A DNA stretch of 22,010 nt, taken from assembly GCA_020881085.1 (NCBI GenBank), contig JAJIYR010000074.1, positions 1 through 22,010 on the forward strand. The letters are read 5' to 3'. The stretch is from Rickettsia endosymbiont of Bryobia graminum (GTDB lineage: Bacteria > Pseudomonadota > Alphaproteobacteria > Rickettsiales > Rickettsiaceae). This document shows, in pieces, positions 1 to 14,819 of the stretch. How positions within the stretch are numbered: position 1 is the first letter of the stretch; every line of letters starts with the position of its first letter. The notes beneath the pieces are model-generated. The model saw nothing but the letters and a program-made list of their open reading frames with translations, was not told the origin of the DNA and ran no database searches. The position numbers and the translations under genes are program-made.

Positions 1-129
1 GAACAATTTTCAGAAGCAATAAACAAATTTTTCAGCAACATCGGCAATTATAAAGATAGGTTACGTACCTTAATAAACGATAATTTCCAAACTATTACCG
101 TTAACCATTTCTCCAACTCTTCAAGTTAA
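1..129 (+). CDS. IS630-family transposase, C-terminal fragment (5' end outside window)
   Basis: Reading frame 1 is open from the window edge to TAA at 127-129 and encodes 42 residues. They include EAINKFFSNIGNYKDRL and the tail LINDNFQTI. This pattern (a helix with FF.NI..YK..L followed by L...NF..I) is what I know from the extreme C-terminus of IS630/Tc1-mariner-type DDE transposases; the catalytic residues would lie upstream of the window. The call rests on this short tail only. The following bases belong to dprA in the same frame, so the gene ends practically at the element's right end. Confidence 0.72.
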   Translation, partial: EQFSEAINKFFSNIGNYKDRLRTLINDNFQTITVNHFSNSSS

Positions 130-134
130 TTCAG
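1..134 (+). mobile_element. Right end of an IS630-family insertion sequence
   Basis: The transposase stop is followed after only a few bases by recognisable dprA coding sequence, so the element's end must lie between about 130 and 140. IS630 elements insert at TA and duplicate it. A plausible boundary is after CAG at 132-134, with the TA at 135-136 as the target duplication. This boundary is inference: the left inverted repeat, which would start CTGAATTAAC if the boundary is right, is outside the window. Confidence 0.55.
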
Positions 135-519
135 TATATCAGGATTTCCTTTAGACCCTAGATGCCAAGGTACTAATAAATTGATAAAAGAAGGAGCTCA
201 TATAGTAGAATCTGTAGAAGATATAGTAACTAATTTACCATCTTTTGTCGATGTAGTGAAAAAAACTGAGGATATTGCACAGGATTCATCTGGAAATAAT
301 TCATTTAAAGTGTTAGATATCAAATATTCTAACCTTGGTACAAATGATATGCGTACAAAGGTTAAGGAGCTTTTATCTTCAACTCCAATAAATTTTGATA
401 GTTTATATAATGAAACAAATTTACCTTTACAAATTATATATATGATAATATTAGAATTAGAACTAGCAGGAAAAGTTGTAAGATACCCTGATAATAAAAT
501 TGCTTTAACTTATAAATAA
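130..519 (+). pseudogene. dprA: dprA (DNA processing protein A), 5'-truncated by IS insertion
   Basis: DprA binds single-stranded DNA and loads RecA during natural transformation and recombination. Only the last 130 or so codons are present. They begin with SISGFPLDPRCQGTNKLIKEGA (about 133-198), which matches the conserved end of the DprA Rossmann-like domain (usual form PGSPLDPRCRGTN.LI..GA), and continue into a C-terminal winged-helix domain (about 355-510). The conserved motif is already running at the first codons after the IS630 stop at 129, with no ATG or ribosome site, so the reading frame is cut by the element rather than starting here. A TTG at 181 could act as a start but would remove the domain motif. 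The gene ends 2 bases before topA, the usual dprA-topA neighbourhood in alphaproteobacteria. The missing 5' part may lie on the far side of the IS. Confidence 0.85.
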
Positions 520-521
520 AA

Positions 522-2903
522 ATGAAATTAGTAATAGTAGAATCGCCTGCAAAGGCAAAGACGATAAATAAATATTTAGGTAATGATTATAAAGTAATAG
601 CTTCATTTGGGCATATTAGAGATTTACCTTCTAAAAATGGCTCCGTATTGCCTGACAAAAACTTTGAGATGAAATATGTCATTCCAGAAAAGTCTGAAAA
701 ATATGTTGAAGTAATAACTAAGGAAGCTAAAAAAGTGGATACTATTTATCTAGCAACCGATCCTGATCGAGAAGGAGAGGCAATTTCATGGCATATAGCT
801 GAAATAATCAAAGAGAAAAAATTAATCAAATCTGTTGATTTTTTAAAAAGAATAGCTTTTAATGAAATTACTAAAAAATCTATTACTCAAGCAATTAAAG
901 ATTCTAGACATATTGATATTAATTTAGTTAATGCTCAGCAAACTAGAAGAGCATTAGATTATTTAGTAGGTTTCACACTATCACCTTTATTGTGGAGAAA
1001 ATTACCTGGATGTAAATCAGCTGGTCGGGTACAATCTGTGGCCCTTAGATTGATTTGTGAAAGGGAAAACGATATTGAACGATTCAAATCACAAGAATAT
1101 TGGGACATTACCCTTAATGTTCTTAATAAAAATAAGGAATCATTTTTAGCAAAACTAACTCATGTAAATGGTGAAAAACTCGAAAAATTCACTATTAATA
1201 ATGAATCTTCAGCAAACGATATAGTAAAACAGCTGAAATCTAAAAATTTCCAAGTTGCAACTCTAGAACAAAAGCAACAAAAACGTCAACCTCAACCTCC
1301 TTTTATAACTTCTTCTCTACAGCAGGAAGCTTCTAGAAAATTAGGGTTCACTGCTAAGAAAACTATGCAGATTGCTCAGAAATTATATGAAGGATTGGAC
1401 ATAGGAAACGAGACCATCGGTTTGATAACTTACATGAGAACAGATGGTACGACTTTAGCAAGTGAAGCTGTAGATCAAATTCGTAAATTAATAGATAAGA
1501 ATTTTGGTGATAAGTACTTACCCTCTAGCCCTAGAGTTTATAAATCAAAAGCTAAAAACGCTCAGGAAGCTCATGAAGCTATTAGACCAACAGATATTAA
1601 TTTAACTCCAGAAAGTCTAAAAGATAAATTAGAGAAAGATTACTATAGACTTTATGACCTCATTTGGAAAAGAACTATCGCTTGCCAAATGGAAAACGTC
1701 TTAATAAATCTAGTAGTAGCTCAGCTTGATACTGAAAGTAAGGAGTTTTCAGCTAGGGCCACTGGTTCAATTATTGCTTTTGATGGGTTTTATAAGATCT
1801 ATAAAGAAGATCTAGATGATGGAACTGAAGAAGAAAGCAAGCTTCTACCAGAATTAAAGGAAGGAGAAAAATTAGCTACTAAATCAATTAACCCTGCCCA
1901 GCATTTTACTGAACCACCACCTAGATATTCTGAAGCTAGCTTAGTAAAAAAATTAGAGGAACTAGGGATTGGTCGTCCATCTACCTATGCATCAATTATT
2001 TCAGTACTGCAAGATAGAAAATATGTTACTGTTGATAAGAAACGCTTTATTCCTGCTGAACTCGGTAGATTAGTTACAGCATTTTTAACGGGCTTCTTTA
2101 AAAAATATGTTGAATATGATTTTACAGCTGACCTAGAAAATGATCTTGATGAAATAGCTGAAGGAAAAATAGAATGGAAATCTCTACTTAAAAACTTTTG
2201 GGATGGTTTTAATAGTAATGTTGAGCTAGTTAGTGACAAGAAAATAACTGATGTTATTGCTTATATTGAAGAAGCTTTAGATTACCATTTATTTGGAGAA
2301 AAAAAAGAAGATAACCCAGCAAGAATTTGCCCATCATGCACTACAGGAAAATTAGGATTAAAGCTTGGAAAATTCGGAGCATTTTTAGCTTGCAGTAATT
2401 ACCCAGAATGTAATTTTAAGAAACAAATTACTTCTACTAGTAACGATAGCGAAGAGATAAATGTTGAAGTTAATAAATTACTAGGAACAAATCAAGAAGG
2501 TTTGGAGATTTTTTTAAAAAAAGGACCTTATGGATTTTATGTCCAATTTGGAGACAAGTTTACTAAAGGAGAAAAACCTAAACGAGCTTCCTTGCCAGCT
2601 GCTATCACTCCAGATAATGTCACTCTTGATATTGCATTACGATTACTTGCATTACCAACAAAATTATGTGAATACCCGGGAACTAATGATGATATTGTAA
2701 TTGGTATTGGGCGATTTGGTCCTTATCTAAAATATCTTGGTAAATTTATTTCAATACCTAGAAGATATGATCCATTTACTCTATCAACAGAAACAGCTGT
2801 TGAGATAATTAATGCTAATAGTGAAAAGTTAAAGCGTAAACAAAATGAAGAGAATGCTGATACTACTACTAAAATCATTACGCGTAAGAAAAAAACTAAA
2901 TAA
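522..2903 (+). CDS. topA: DNA topoisomerase I (type IA)
   Basis: A 793-residue enzyme that relaxes negatively supercoiled DNA by transient single-strand cleavage through a 5'-phosphotyrosine link. The TOPRIM domain starts at residue 1 with [12 protein letters not shown] (Glu7) and carries DPDREGEA with Asp80, Asp82 and Glu84, the metal-binding acidic residues. The active-site tyrosine is Tyr304 in ITYMRTDGT. The arch and gate domains run to about residue 590, including GIGRPSTYA near 482-490. One four-cysteine zinc-ribbon repeat follows (Cys603, 606, 624, 630), then further C-terminal topoisomerase repeats and a lysine-rich tail ending KKKTK. The ATG lies 2 bases after the dprA remnant's stop with no good Shine-Dalgarno, so expression probably depended on the dprA transcript that the upstream IS now interrupts. 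gltX starts 5 bases downstream, suggesting co-transcription. Confidence 0.97.
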   Translation: MKLVIVESPAKAKTINKYLGNDYKVIASFGHIRDLPSKNGSVLPDKNFEMKYVIPEKSEKYVEVITKEAKKVDTIYLATDPDREGEAISWHIAEIIKEKKLIKSVDFLKRIAFNEITKKSITQAIKDSRHIDINLVNAQQTRRALDYLVGFTLSPLLWRKLPGCKSAGRVQSVALRLICERENDIERFKSQEYWDITLNVLNKNKESFLAKLTHVNGEKLEKFTINNESSANDIVKQLKSKNFQVATLEQKQQKRQPQPPFITSSLQQEASRKLGFTAKKTMQIAQKLYEGLDIGNETIGLITYMRTDGTTLASEAVDQIRKLIDKNFGDKYLPSSPRVYKSKAKNAQEAHEAIRPTDINLTPESLKDKLEKDYYRLYDLIWKRTIACQMENVLINLVVAQLDTESKEFSARATGSIIAFDGFYKIYKEDLDDGTEEESKLLPELKEGEKLATKSINPAQHFTEPPPRYSEASLVKKLEELGIGRPSTYASIISVLQDRKYVTVDKKRFIPAELGRLVTAFLTGFFKKYVEYDFTADLENDLDEIAEGKIEWKSLLKNFWDGFNSNVELVSDKKITDVIAYIEEALDYHLFGEKKEDNPARICPSCTTGKLGLKLGKFGAFLACSNYPECNFKKQITSTSNDSEEINVEVNKLLGTNQEGLEIFLKKGPYGFYVQFGDKFTKGEKPKRASLPAAITPDNVTLDIALRLLALPTKLCEYPGTNDDIVIGIGRFGPYLKYLGKFISIPRRYDPFTLSTETAVEIINANSEKLKRKQNEENADTTTKIITRKKKTK

Positions 2904-2908
2904 ATTCT

Positions 2909-4243
2909 ATGGAAAAAGTTATTACTAGATTTGCCCCTTCTCCAACAGGGATGCTCCATATTGGAAATGCCAGGACTGCTTTAATAAATTGGATATATAC
3001 TAGAAAGAATAATGGTATTTTTATTCTAAGATTTGATGATACTGATCTAGAAAGAAGTAAAGAAAAGTATAAAAAAGCTATTGAAGAAGATTTAAAATTT
3101 TTAGGACTTAATTGGGATCAAATGTTTAATCAGTTAAGCAGGCTTGATAAATATGATTCCATAAAGATGTTATTATTAAATCAAAATAGGTTATATCCTT
3201 GTTTTGAAACACCAGAAGAGTTAGATTTAAAACGTAAATTACAATTATCTAGAGGAATGCCCTCCATCTACGATCGAGCCTCTTTAAAACTTACTAAGGA
3301 GCAAATTGATGACTATGTGAAGCAAGGTAGAAAACCTCATTATCGATTCTTAATGTTCCCTACTTCAATAACCTGGCAAGATATGATTAAAGGTGAAATT
3401 AAGTATGATGGAAAAAATTTAAGTGACCCTATAGTCATACGTGAAGATGGTAGCATGACTTATATGCTTTGCTCGGTTGTTGATGATATTGATTATAATA
3501 TTACTCATATTATAAGAGGAGAAGATCATGTCACTAATACAGCGATTCAAGTACAGATGTTTGAAGCTTTAGAAGCTAAAATACCAAATTTTGCTCATCT
3601 TAGTTTAGTAATTAGTAAGGATGAAAAAATATCTAAACGGTTAGGTGGTTTTGAGATTGCTTCCCTTAGAGATGATGTTGGATTAGAACCAATGGCTATC
3701 AATAGTTTCTTTAGCTTACTTGGTTCATCAACTTCTATTACGGCTTTTAAGGACTTAAACCAATTGATAAAATCCTTTGATATCACTAATCTTTCTAAAA
3801 GCCCTACTACTTATTTACCAGAAGAATTAGAACGTTTGAATCATAAATTATTGATTAGCCTTAGTTTTGATGAAATAAAAGATCGCCTTAACGATATTGG
3901 TTACAACCAAATCACGGAACAATTTTGGTTAGCAGTAAGAGCTAATTTACAAAAATTATCTGAAATTAAAGATTGGTGGAATATTTGTTACTCTCCTGTA
4001 AAACTTGATACTCTAGATAAAGATTTCTTAAAGCAAGCGGCTGATTTATTAGTAGAGGAACAAATTACTCTAGATAGTTGGAGAAATTGGACTAAAAATA
4101 TTATTAATGCTACTGGGAAAAAAGGGAAAGAAGTTTTTCTACCTCTAAGACTCGCCATAACAGGAATGAGCTCTGGACCTGAAATGTCTGCCATATTGCC
4201 TTTACTAAGTAAAGAAGAAATTATAAGACGACTACTTAGCTAA
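2909..4243 (+). CDS. gltX: Glutamate--tRNA ligase (class I)
   Basis: A 444-residue GluRS that charges tRNA with glutamate in the cytoplasm. The N-terminal [18 protein letters not shown] holds the class I HIGH-type motif as HIGN (17-20). The second signature, normally KMSKS, is KISKR at 240-244, a variant common in GluRS. FDDTD (42-46) and [12 protein letters not shown] (about 200-211) are also typical. The helical anticodon-binding domain fills roughly 300-444. The length is slightly below the usual 465-490. Rickettsiae carry two gltX paralogs plus the GatCAB amidotransferase, so this copy could charge tRNA-Glu, tRNA-Gln, or both; the sequence alone does not decide. It follows topA by 5 bases and is the last gene of the plus-strand group, ending at a stem-loop (4277-4320). 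Confidence 0.95.
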   Translation: MEKVITRFAPSPTGMLHIGNARTALINWIYTRKNNGIFILRFDDTDLERSKEKYKKAIEEDLKFLGLNWDQMFNQLSRLDKYDSIKMLLLNQNRLYPCFETPEELDLKRKLQLSRGMPSIYDRASLKLTKEQIDDYVKQGRKPHYRFLMFPTSITWQDMIKGEIKYDGKNLSDPIVIREDGSMTYMLCSVVDDIDYNITHIIRGEDHVTNTAIQVQMFEALEAKIPNFAHLSLVISKDEKISKRLGGFEIASLRDDVGLEPMAINSFFSLLGSSTSITAFKDLNQLIKSFDITNLSKSPTTYLPEELERLNHKLLISLSFDEIKDRLNDIGYNQITEQFWLAVRANLQKLSEIKDWWNICYSPVKLDTLDKDFLKQAADLLVEEQITLDSWRNWTKNIINATGKKGKEVFLPLRLAITGMSSGPEMSAILPLLSKEEIIRRLLS

Positions 4244-4276
4244 TATAAAAACGCATATAAATCTAAACTTTTAAAC

Positions 4277-4320
4277 AACGATCTACAACCTGAATTTTCT
4301 ATATTTGGTTATAGATCGTT
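4277..4320. terminator. Stem-loop between convergent gltX and the kinase-like gene
   Basis: AACGATCTA at 4277-4285 pairs perfectly with TAGATCGTT at 4312-4320. After one mismatch the stem continues with AACC (4287-4290) against GGTT (4307-4310), leaving a 16-base AT-rich loop. It is the only strong inverted repeat in the 106-base convergent gap, so a bidirectional terminator is the simplest reading. There is no long uridine run on either side, which lowers confidence. Confidence 0.55.
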
Positions 4321-4349
4321 AATCTTATGTTTACAACTCTTTAGAACTT

Positions 4350-6416
4350 TTAATGAGTGTGAACATCATTTTTCTTATGGTTACCATTATTAACCTTATT
4401 TGTTACTCTTTCAGAAAAGTTGCCTGCACCTTTTTTAATATTCGTAGCTACTCTTTCTACTGCATGAGTAGCAATACCTATTTTTTGAGACACAATTTTT
4501 AATTTTGATTGCTCATTCTTATGCTCAAAGAATTTACCAAGTCGTTCTAGCCCTATAGAAGAACAGAAACTTGATAATGATTTCCATATTGTATCCCCTT
4601 CTTTACCCATTAAATGACCTTTGTTTATTACATCCTTGCCCATTTTAGTGTACATATTATCAGTAGATACTTGTTGCATTGCTTCCATTAACTCTTTCGG
4701 CTCAGCTTTTTTAGGATCAATATTCTGCTCTTTCAGTATCTTATCTCTTGATTCAGTAAGCTTTTTATCCATTATCTTGACATAATCATCTAAATTATTT
4801 TTTAGATTTTTTGCTATTTCCTGCATATTTTTAAGCGATTCTTTTTCTAGAGGATTTGCATTTACCCAATCTCCTGATTCCCATAGTCCTAATCTTGCCT
4901 CTAATCTATATTTAGTATTTTCTATAACTTCTTCAGCTTTAATATTGCCTATATCCCGCCCTCTTTTCTCTTCAATATAAACTTTAACAGAATCTTCTAA
5001 GAAGCTAGCCACTAATGCACTTTCATTAACTATATCTTTAACAGCAGGATTGGAAATTTCTACCTTTTTTACAAAATCATCAATATCTTTAATTTCTCCT
5101 TCAACTGCAACGCCTAAATTGATAGCTCGCCTTTTAACAAACTCACCTAAAGTGCCTTCAAAACCCGCTATATTTTGACTTGATTTTACCCAATTAAGTT
5201 TTTCACCATTTCCTATTCCTGGCTTATCTAACAACTCTTTATAAGCATTTTGGATTTCATTAATTAATAATTGATCTATTTCTTTATGATTTTTTTTTGC
5301 TATTATCACTTGATCAACTTTAAGCTGCATATCCATTAACTGGGCAACGTCTAACATTTGCTCTTGATTTTCTTGATAAAACTTACCTATACTTTTAAAA
5401 GTCCTATTAAAAGCGTCCTTTATTCCTGTATCTGATGAAATTTGATCATTACTAATATTTTTATTAATAGCTATTAATGAATTTTTAATGTGATCCAAAA
5501 CATCTTGATTTGTTTTAGGGTCTTTTAACAAATCATCTATTAATTCTTGGAAAGGCTTTTTAGCATTTTCTAAACCATCTTTAAGACCATTAGATTTACC
5601 AAGGTGGTTAAAAGCATTAACTAATTCTTGTGATGGAACTATACCCTGATAGTCCCTCCATAACTTAGTTTTAGCAGCTGGAAAACCAGCAAGCTCCTGC
5701 CTATTCAAAAAATCTAAAACCAGATTATGTTTATTACGAACTCCCCCACCAAACATTTTAGGAGCATTCAGTAAATCATTAAAAGCATGACCAAAATCAA
5801 TTCTTGCTATCCTTTCCTTGCCTTCTTGGTCTTGAACAACTAGCATATTACCTGGATTAACATCATGATCACCGCAAAGAATAGAAAGCCCTATTCCTTG
5901 AGCTAAATCTTTTCTAAGAATAGCATTTTCAGCATTAAGTTTCTGATCTGCCTTTCGGAGTTCTGCATTTTCAAAACTATCTTGTGTGTTGCCAAGATTC
6001 AAATTATTTTTTACTTCTAAATCAGCAGAAATTTTTACATGCCTACCAGAAATTTGAGCTCCTCTATTTTTCTCAGCAAAATCATCTAAGGTACCTTTTA
6101 CATTTTGAAGATATTTTGATGCTACTAGTACTTTTTTACGACTTTTGTCATACACTAATGATACTTCAGGTACAAGCTCTACATCTTGATCTTGTCCTGC
6201 TACAGCTTTACTAATAGCGGCGGCAATAAATTCACCAAAGTTTTCTCGATCCATACTCCCTGCTTTCTTACGCCTAACAATTGGCGCATCTTGAATAGAT
6301 GGTTTCAACTGATAATTTGCACCACTTCTCAGCACTTTCTTACTACCTGTTACTCCACCTGTACTGGCAGCTCCTTCAAGATTAAATTCTGAGTAATCAA
6401 TATAACTTTCTGACAT
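4350..6416 (-). CDS. PI3/PI4-kinase-like protein, probable Risk1-type secreted effector
   Basis: A 688-residue protein with the hallmarks of the phosphatidylinositol-kinase fold. An N-lobe-like segment (about 30-110) has a candidate ATP-binding lysine (Lys38 in NYQLKPS), a helix near 56-72, and strands leading to a hinge-like VLVASKYL. The catalytic loop is CGDHDVNPGNMLV (181-193, Asp183 and Asn190) and the metal-binding loop is IDFGHAF (206-212, Asp207), spaced as in GDRHxxNIMV...HIDFGHF of PI3-kinases. Residues about 230-688 are helical, charged and unlike any domain I recognise. There is no signal peptide or membrane segment, and the tail is basic and histidine-rich, compatible with type IV secretion. 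The nearest known protein I can suggest is Risk1, the Rickettsia typhi PI3-kinase effector; that is inference from motif and lineage. The ATG is preceded by AGG at 5 bases. It lies 58 bases after rpoC on the same strand. Confidence 0.72.
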   Translation of the reverse strand: MSESYIDYSEFNLEGAASTGGVTGSKKVLRSGANYQLKPSIQDAPIVRRKKAGSMDRENFGEFIAAAISKAVAGQDQDVELVPEVSLVYDKSRKKVLVASKYLQNVKGTLDDFAEKNRGAQISGRHVKISADLEVKNNLNLGNTQDSFENAELRKADQKLNAENAILRKDLAQGIGLSILCGDHDVNPGNMLVVQDQEGKERIARIDFGHAFNDLLNAPKMFGGGVRNKHNLVLDFLNRQELAGFPAAKTKLWRDYQGIVPSQELVNAFNHLGKSNGLKDGLENAKKPFQELIDDLLKDPKTNQDVLDHIKNSLIAINKNISNDQISSDTGIKDAFNRTFKSIGKFYQENQEQMLDVAQLMDMQLKVDQVIIAKKNHKEIDQLLINEIQNAYKELLDKPGIGNGEKLNWVKSSQNIAGFEGTLGEFVKRRAINLGVAVEGEIKDIDDFVKKVEISNPAVKDIVNESALVASFLEDSVKVYIEEKRGRDIGNIKAEEVIENTKYRLEARLGLWESGDWVNANPLEKESLKNMQEIAKNLKNNLDDYVKIMDKKLTESRDKILKEQNIDPKKAEPKELMEAMQQVSTDNMYTKMGKDVINKGHLMGKEGDTIWKSLSSFCSSIGLERLGKFFEHKNEQSKLKIVSQKIGIATHAVERVATNIKKGAGNFSERVTNKVNNGNHKKNDVHTH

Positions 6417-6474
6417 AAGTACCTGTGTATTAATATAAGTTAATAAACAATTAAACGTTAATTAGAAATGAGGA

Positions 6475-10623
<4,149 letters not shown>

Positions 10624-10633
10624 CTAAAATTTA

Positions 10634-10671
10634 ATATTCAGATTCCTTAGAATTCTAAAAAATCTGAATAT
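10634..10671 (-). promoter_or_regulatory. Stem-loop in the rpoB-rpoC intergenic gap
   Basis: ATATTCAGATT at 10634-10644 pairs perfectly with AATCTGAATAT at 10661-10671. The 16-base loop contains the self-complementary TTAGAATTCTAA, so the RNA could fold in two ways. It ends 22 bases before the rpoC start codon. A weak terminator, an RNase III processing site or a translational control element would all fit; there is no uridine tract on the rpoC side, which argues against a full terminator. Confidence 0.5.
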
Positions 10672-10709
10672 AGCTTTACCCGCTTTATTATACTTTTTTA
10701 AAGTCTATT

Positions 10710-13700
10710 TTACTCAGTTGTAGTGTCTTCAAGCTTAACATTTAAACATAATGATCTAAATTCTTTTATCATTACGTTAAATGACTCTGGAATACCAGAT
10801 TCAAAATTATTATCACCACGAACTATCGATTCGTAAATCTTGATTCTTCCAACTACATCATCTGACTTCACTGTCAACATTTCTTGTAATGTATATGCAG
10901 CTCCATAAGCTTGTAGAGCCCAACATTCCATTTCACCAAATCTTTGACCACCAAAATGTGATTTACCACCTAAAGGTTGTTGGGTAACTAAGCTGTAAGG
11001 ACCTATAGAACGAGCATGTATTTTATCATCTACAAGATGATGCAATTTAAGCAAGTATTTATACCCTACTGTTACAGGACGATCAAAATATTCCCCTGTT
11101 CTACCATCAATTAGTCTAATTTGCCCAGATGTATCTTGGTCAGCAAGCTTTAACATTTCTTTTACATTCTCTACCTTTGCCCCATCAAAGACTGGTGTAG
11201 CGAAATATATACCTTTATTAATATTATTACAAAAATCTATGATTTGTTCTTTAGACATTTTTTCAATATCTTTTGCTATTGCATTATGACCATAAACTTT
11301 TGCAACAAAAGACTTAAGCTCCTCTATATCAGTATTATTATCATGATACTCTTGTAACATAGAAGATATTTTTTTGCTTAAATTTACTGAAGCCAAGCCA
11401 AGATGTGTTTCTAAAATCTGCCCAACATTCATACGGGAAGGAAGACCAAGTGGATTAAGAACAACATCTATTACTGTACCATCTTCTAAAAATGGCATAT
11501 CTTCTTCTGGCATAATACGAGAAATAACACCTTTGTTACCGTGTCTTCCTGCCATTTTATCACCAGGTTGCAATTTATGCTTTGTAGCAATAAATACTTT
11601 CACAACTTTTAACGCACCTTGTGGTAAGTCATCACCGCTTTGTAATTTTTCTACTTTGCTAGTAAAGCGCTTATTGAGCATATCTCTCTTTTCATCATAA
11701 TGACGTTTAATTTGCTCAATTTCATTCATTACATTAGTATCTTTAACAATCAACTGCCAATATTGACCTTTTGATAAAGAACCTAGTAGTGTACTGGTAA
11801 TCTTTTGACCAGTTTTTACAGATTTAGGACCGCTAACAATTGTTTGACCTTCTAAAATTTTCTCCAAACGCATAAAAGCAAAATGCTCTATGATATGAAG
11901 TTCATCATCTCTGTCTTTTGATAATTTTTCAATTTGTTGCTTTTCAATAGCTATAGCACGCTCATCTTTCTCTATACCTCTACGAGAAAATACGCGCACT
12001 TCTACTACTGTACCAGAAACACCTGGCGGTACATGTAATGATGAATCCCTTACATCTGATGCTTTTTCTCCAAAAATTGCTCTAAGCAATTTTTCTTCCG
12101 GGGTCATGGGTGATTCACTCTTAGGAGTAACTTTTCCAACCAAAATATCACCAGCTTTTACTTCAGCACCAACATAAACTATACCTACTTCATCTAAATG
12201 ACGTAAGCTTTCATCACTAACGTTTGGAATATCTCGTGTAATTTCTTCAGGCCCAAGCCTTGTATCTCTAGCAATTATTTCAAATTCCTCAATGTGAACT
12301 GAAGTATAAACATCTTCTTTTACTATACGCTCAGATATTAGTATTGAATCCTCAAAATTATATCCATTCCATGGGATAAATGCCACTAAGACATTTCGTC
12401 CTAAAGCAATTTCTCCCTTATCAGTACTTGGACCATCTGCAATTACTTCACCTTTTACTACATGATCACCAACTCTAACTAATGGTTTTTGGTTAATACA
12501 AGTGTTATGGTTAGATCTTTGGAATTTTAATAAATTATAAAGATCTACTCCTGGTGAACCATCTTTTTTCTGTTCTTTAGTTCTTACTACTATTCTAGTT
12601 GAATCAACTTGCTCAACTATACCATCATGTAATGCTACAACTGATGCCCCTGAATCTTTAGCGACAATTCCTTCAATACCCGTACCTACTAAAGGTGCAT
12701 CACTAGTAATAAGTGGTACAGCTTGTCGCTGCATGTTTGATCCCATCAATGCTCTATTAGCATCATCATTTTCCAAGAATGGGATAAGTGATGCTGCAAC
12801 AGATACTACCTGCATTGGTGTAACATCAATATAATCTACTTCACTAGGAGGAACCATAACAAAATTACCACCTTCGATTCGACAATTGATCAACTCCTCT
12901 TGCAATAAACCTTTCTTGTTAGTCGCTGCATTAGCCTGAGCAATCTTATATTTCCCTTCTTCTATAGCAGATAGATAAACCACCTCATCTGTTACATAAC
13001 CATCTATTACTTTTCTATAAGGACTTTCAATAAACCCATGTTTGTTAACTCTAGCATAAGTAGCCATAGAATTAATCAAACCAATATTTTGACCTTCTGG
13101 TGTTTCAATCGGACAAATACGGCCATAATGCGTAGGGTGAACGTCTCTTACTTCAAAGCCAGCTCTATCTCTACTTAAACCGCCAGGTCCTAAAGCAGAT
13201 AATCTTCTTTTATGAGTTATTTCCGATAACGGATTAGTTTGATCCATAAATTGCGATAACTGAGAAGTACTGAAGAATTCTTTTACTACAGATACTAAAA
13301 CTTTTGAATTTACTAAATCATGAGGCATAACCGCATCAAGATCAACAACAGACATTCTCTCAAGCACAGATTTCTCCATACGAACAAGTCCAATTCTAAA
13401 CTGATTTTCAATCAATTCTCCAACTGATCTCACACGTCTATTACCTAAATGATCAATATCGTCTATTGTGCCTTTCCCATCTTTAAGCTCTACTAAAATT
13501 TTCAATATATATTTAATATCTTCATTAGTAATTGTGGTAACTGTTTCTGATATGTCCTTAAGCTCTAACCTGGAATTCATCTTAATACGACCCACTTCTG
13601 ATAAATCATATCTTTCTGGATCAAAAAACAAACTATTAAACAATGATTTAGCAGCCTCAATATTAGCAGGTTCTCCTGGTCTTAGTACTCTAAATATATC

Positions 13701-14819
13701 AACTAAGGCTGATTCCTGATCTTGGTTTTTATCAGCAAATAAAGTATTTCTAATATAAGGACCTGATTGAGGGTTAATAGCAAGTATATCTATAGAAGAT
13801 ATTTTAAGCCTTCCAATAGATTCTAGCATTTCTGTTGTTATCAATTCTCCTATTGAAACTAAAACTTCGTTACTTGTTGGATCAATCAATTCTTGAGCTA
13901 GATATTTTCCACATAAATATTCAGGGTCGACTAAAATGTTTTTTAGACCTTCTTTAGCATATTTTTTTGCTAAGCGAGGAGTGATTTTTTGTCCTGCTGC
14001 AAGTATAATATTACCAGTATCAGCATCTATTAAGTCATTCACTAACCTATGAGCAAATACAGATTCAGGTATGAATTTAGTTACCCAATTACCATTCTTA
14101 ACAAAACATGTTATAGTATCGTAGTAAAATTTAATAATTTCACTACTAGTCATGCCTATGGCTCTTAATAGAGTAGTTGCATATAATTTTCTTTTTCTAT
14201 CAATTCTGAAATAAATTATATCCTTAGCATCAAACTCAAAATCTAGCCAAGATCCTCTATAAGGTATAACTCTAGCCGAATATAAGAATTTTCCAGAAGA
14301 ATGAATTTTTCCATCATCATGGTAGAAAAATACCCCTGGTGACCTATGCATTTGAGACACTACTACTCTTTCTGTACCATTAATAACAAAGGTGCCGTTT
14401 TTAGTCATCAGAGGAATATCCCCCATATAGACTTCTTGCTCTTTAATACCTTTTATTTCTTTAACGCCAGTATCTTCATCAAGATCCCAAATACTCAAAC
14501 GTAAAGTCACTTTAAGGGCAGCAGCATAGCTAAGACCTCTCTGAGTACATTCTTCAACATCATATTTTGGATTATCAAATTCGTATTTAGCAAATTCTAA
14601 ACTTGCTACATTAGAGGGGTCATGAATTGGGAAAATGGAGGCAAGTACTGATTGCAACCCTTTATTTTCTCTTTCAGAATCTTTTATTCCAAATTGTAAA
14701 AAACCCTTTTCATAGGAATTTTTTTGCACTTCAATTAAATTTGGTATAGAAGCTACCAAGTTAATATGACCAAAATTTTTCCTTATGCGTTTACTAATTG
14801 ATAGGGGTTGAACGGTCAT
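10710..14819 (-). CDS. rpoB: DNA-directed RNA polymerase subunit beta
   Basis: A 1369-residue subunit forming the other half of the RNA polymerase active-site cleft. The fork and rifampicin-binding region begins at residue 515 with [20 protein letters not shown] and continues through [12 protein letters not shown] to [13 protein letters not shown]. The residues most often mutated in rifampicin resistance (those matching E. coli Asp516, His526 and Ser531) are the sensitive forms; the E. coli Asn518 position is Thr. The conserved [12 protein letters not shown] and the C-terminal [14 protein letters not shown] blocks are present, so the gene is intact. The ATG has a good ribosome site, GGGAG, a few bases upstream. 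It is separated from rplL by about 700 bases and a strong stem-loop, so it probably has its own promoter. Confidence 0.98.
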   Translation of the reverse strand: MTVQPLSISKRIRKNFGHINLVASIPNLIEVQKNSYEKGFLQFGIKDSERENKGLQSVLASIFPIHDPSNVASLEFAKYEFDNPKYDVEECTQRGLSYAAALKVTLRLSIWDLDEDTGVKEIKGIKEQEVYMGDIPLMTKNGTFVINGTERVVVSQMHRSPGVFFYHDDGKIHSSGKFLYSARVIPYRGSWLDFEFDAKDIIYFRIDRKRKLYATTLLRAIGMTSSEIIKFYYDTITCFVKNGNWVTKFIPESVFAHRLVNDLIDADTGNIILAAGQKITPRLAKKYAKEGLKNILVDPEYLCGKYLAQELIDPTSNEVLVSIGELITTEMLESIGRLKISSIDILAINPQSGPYIRNTLFADKNQDQESALVDIFRVLRPGEPANIEAAKSLFNSLFFDPERYDLSEVGRIKMNSRLELKDISETVTTITNEDIKYILKILVELKDGKGTIDDIDHLGNRRVRSVGELIENQFRIGLVRMEKSVLERMSVVDLDAVMPHDLVNSKVLVSVVKEFFSTSQLSQFMDQTNPLSEITHKRRLSALGPGGLSRDRAGFEVRDVHPTHYGRICPIETPEGQNIGLINSMATYARVNKHGFIESPYRKVIDGYVTDEVVYLSAIEEGKYKIAQANAATNKKGLLQEELINCRIEGGNFVMVPPSEVDYIDVTPMQVVSVAASLIPFLENDDANRALMGSNMQRQAVPLITSDAPLVGTGIEGIVAKDSGASVVALHDGIVEQVDSTRIVVRTKEQKKDGSPGVDLYNLLKFQRSNHNTCINQKPLVRVGDHVVKGEVIADGPSTDKGEIALGRNVLVAFIPWNGYNFEDSILISERIVKEDVYTSVHIEEFEIIARDTRLGPEEITRDIPNVSDESLRHLDEVGIVYVGAEVKAGDILVGKVTPKSESPMTPEEKLLRAIFGEKASDVRDSSLHVPPGVSGTVVEVRVFSRRGIEKDERAIAIEKQQIEKLSKDRDDELHIIEHFAFMRLEKILEGQTIVSGPKSVKTGQKITSTLLGSLSKGQYWQLIVKDTNVMNEIEQIKRHYDEKRDMLNKRFTSKVEKLQSGDDLPQGALKVVKVFIATKHKLQPGDKMAGRHGNKGVISRIMPEEDMPFLEDGTVIDVVLNPLGLPSRMNVGQILETHLGLASVNLSKKISSMLQEYHDNNTDIEELKSFVAKVYGHNAIAKDIEKMSKEQIIDFCNNINKGIYFATPVFDGAKVENVKEMLKLADQDTSGQIRLIDGRTGEYFDRPVTVGYKYLLKLHHLVDDKIHARSIGPYSLVTQQPLGGKSHFGGQRFGEMECWALQAYGAAYTLQEMLTVKSDDVVGRIKIYESIVRGDNNFESGIPESFNVMIKEFRSLCLNVKLEDTTTE

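Noticed and set aside
3626..3640. KISKR instead of KMSKS in GltX as a defect
   Set aside because: Variants such as KISKR and KLSKR are common in functional glutamyl-tRNA synthetases.
13170..13277. Possible rifampicin-resistance changes in RpoB
   Set aside because: The key positions (E. coli Asp516, His526, Ser531) are wild type; the Asn518-to-Thr difference is not a convincing resistance change.
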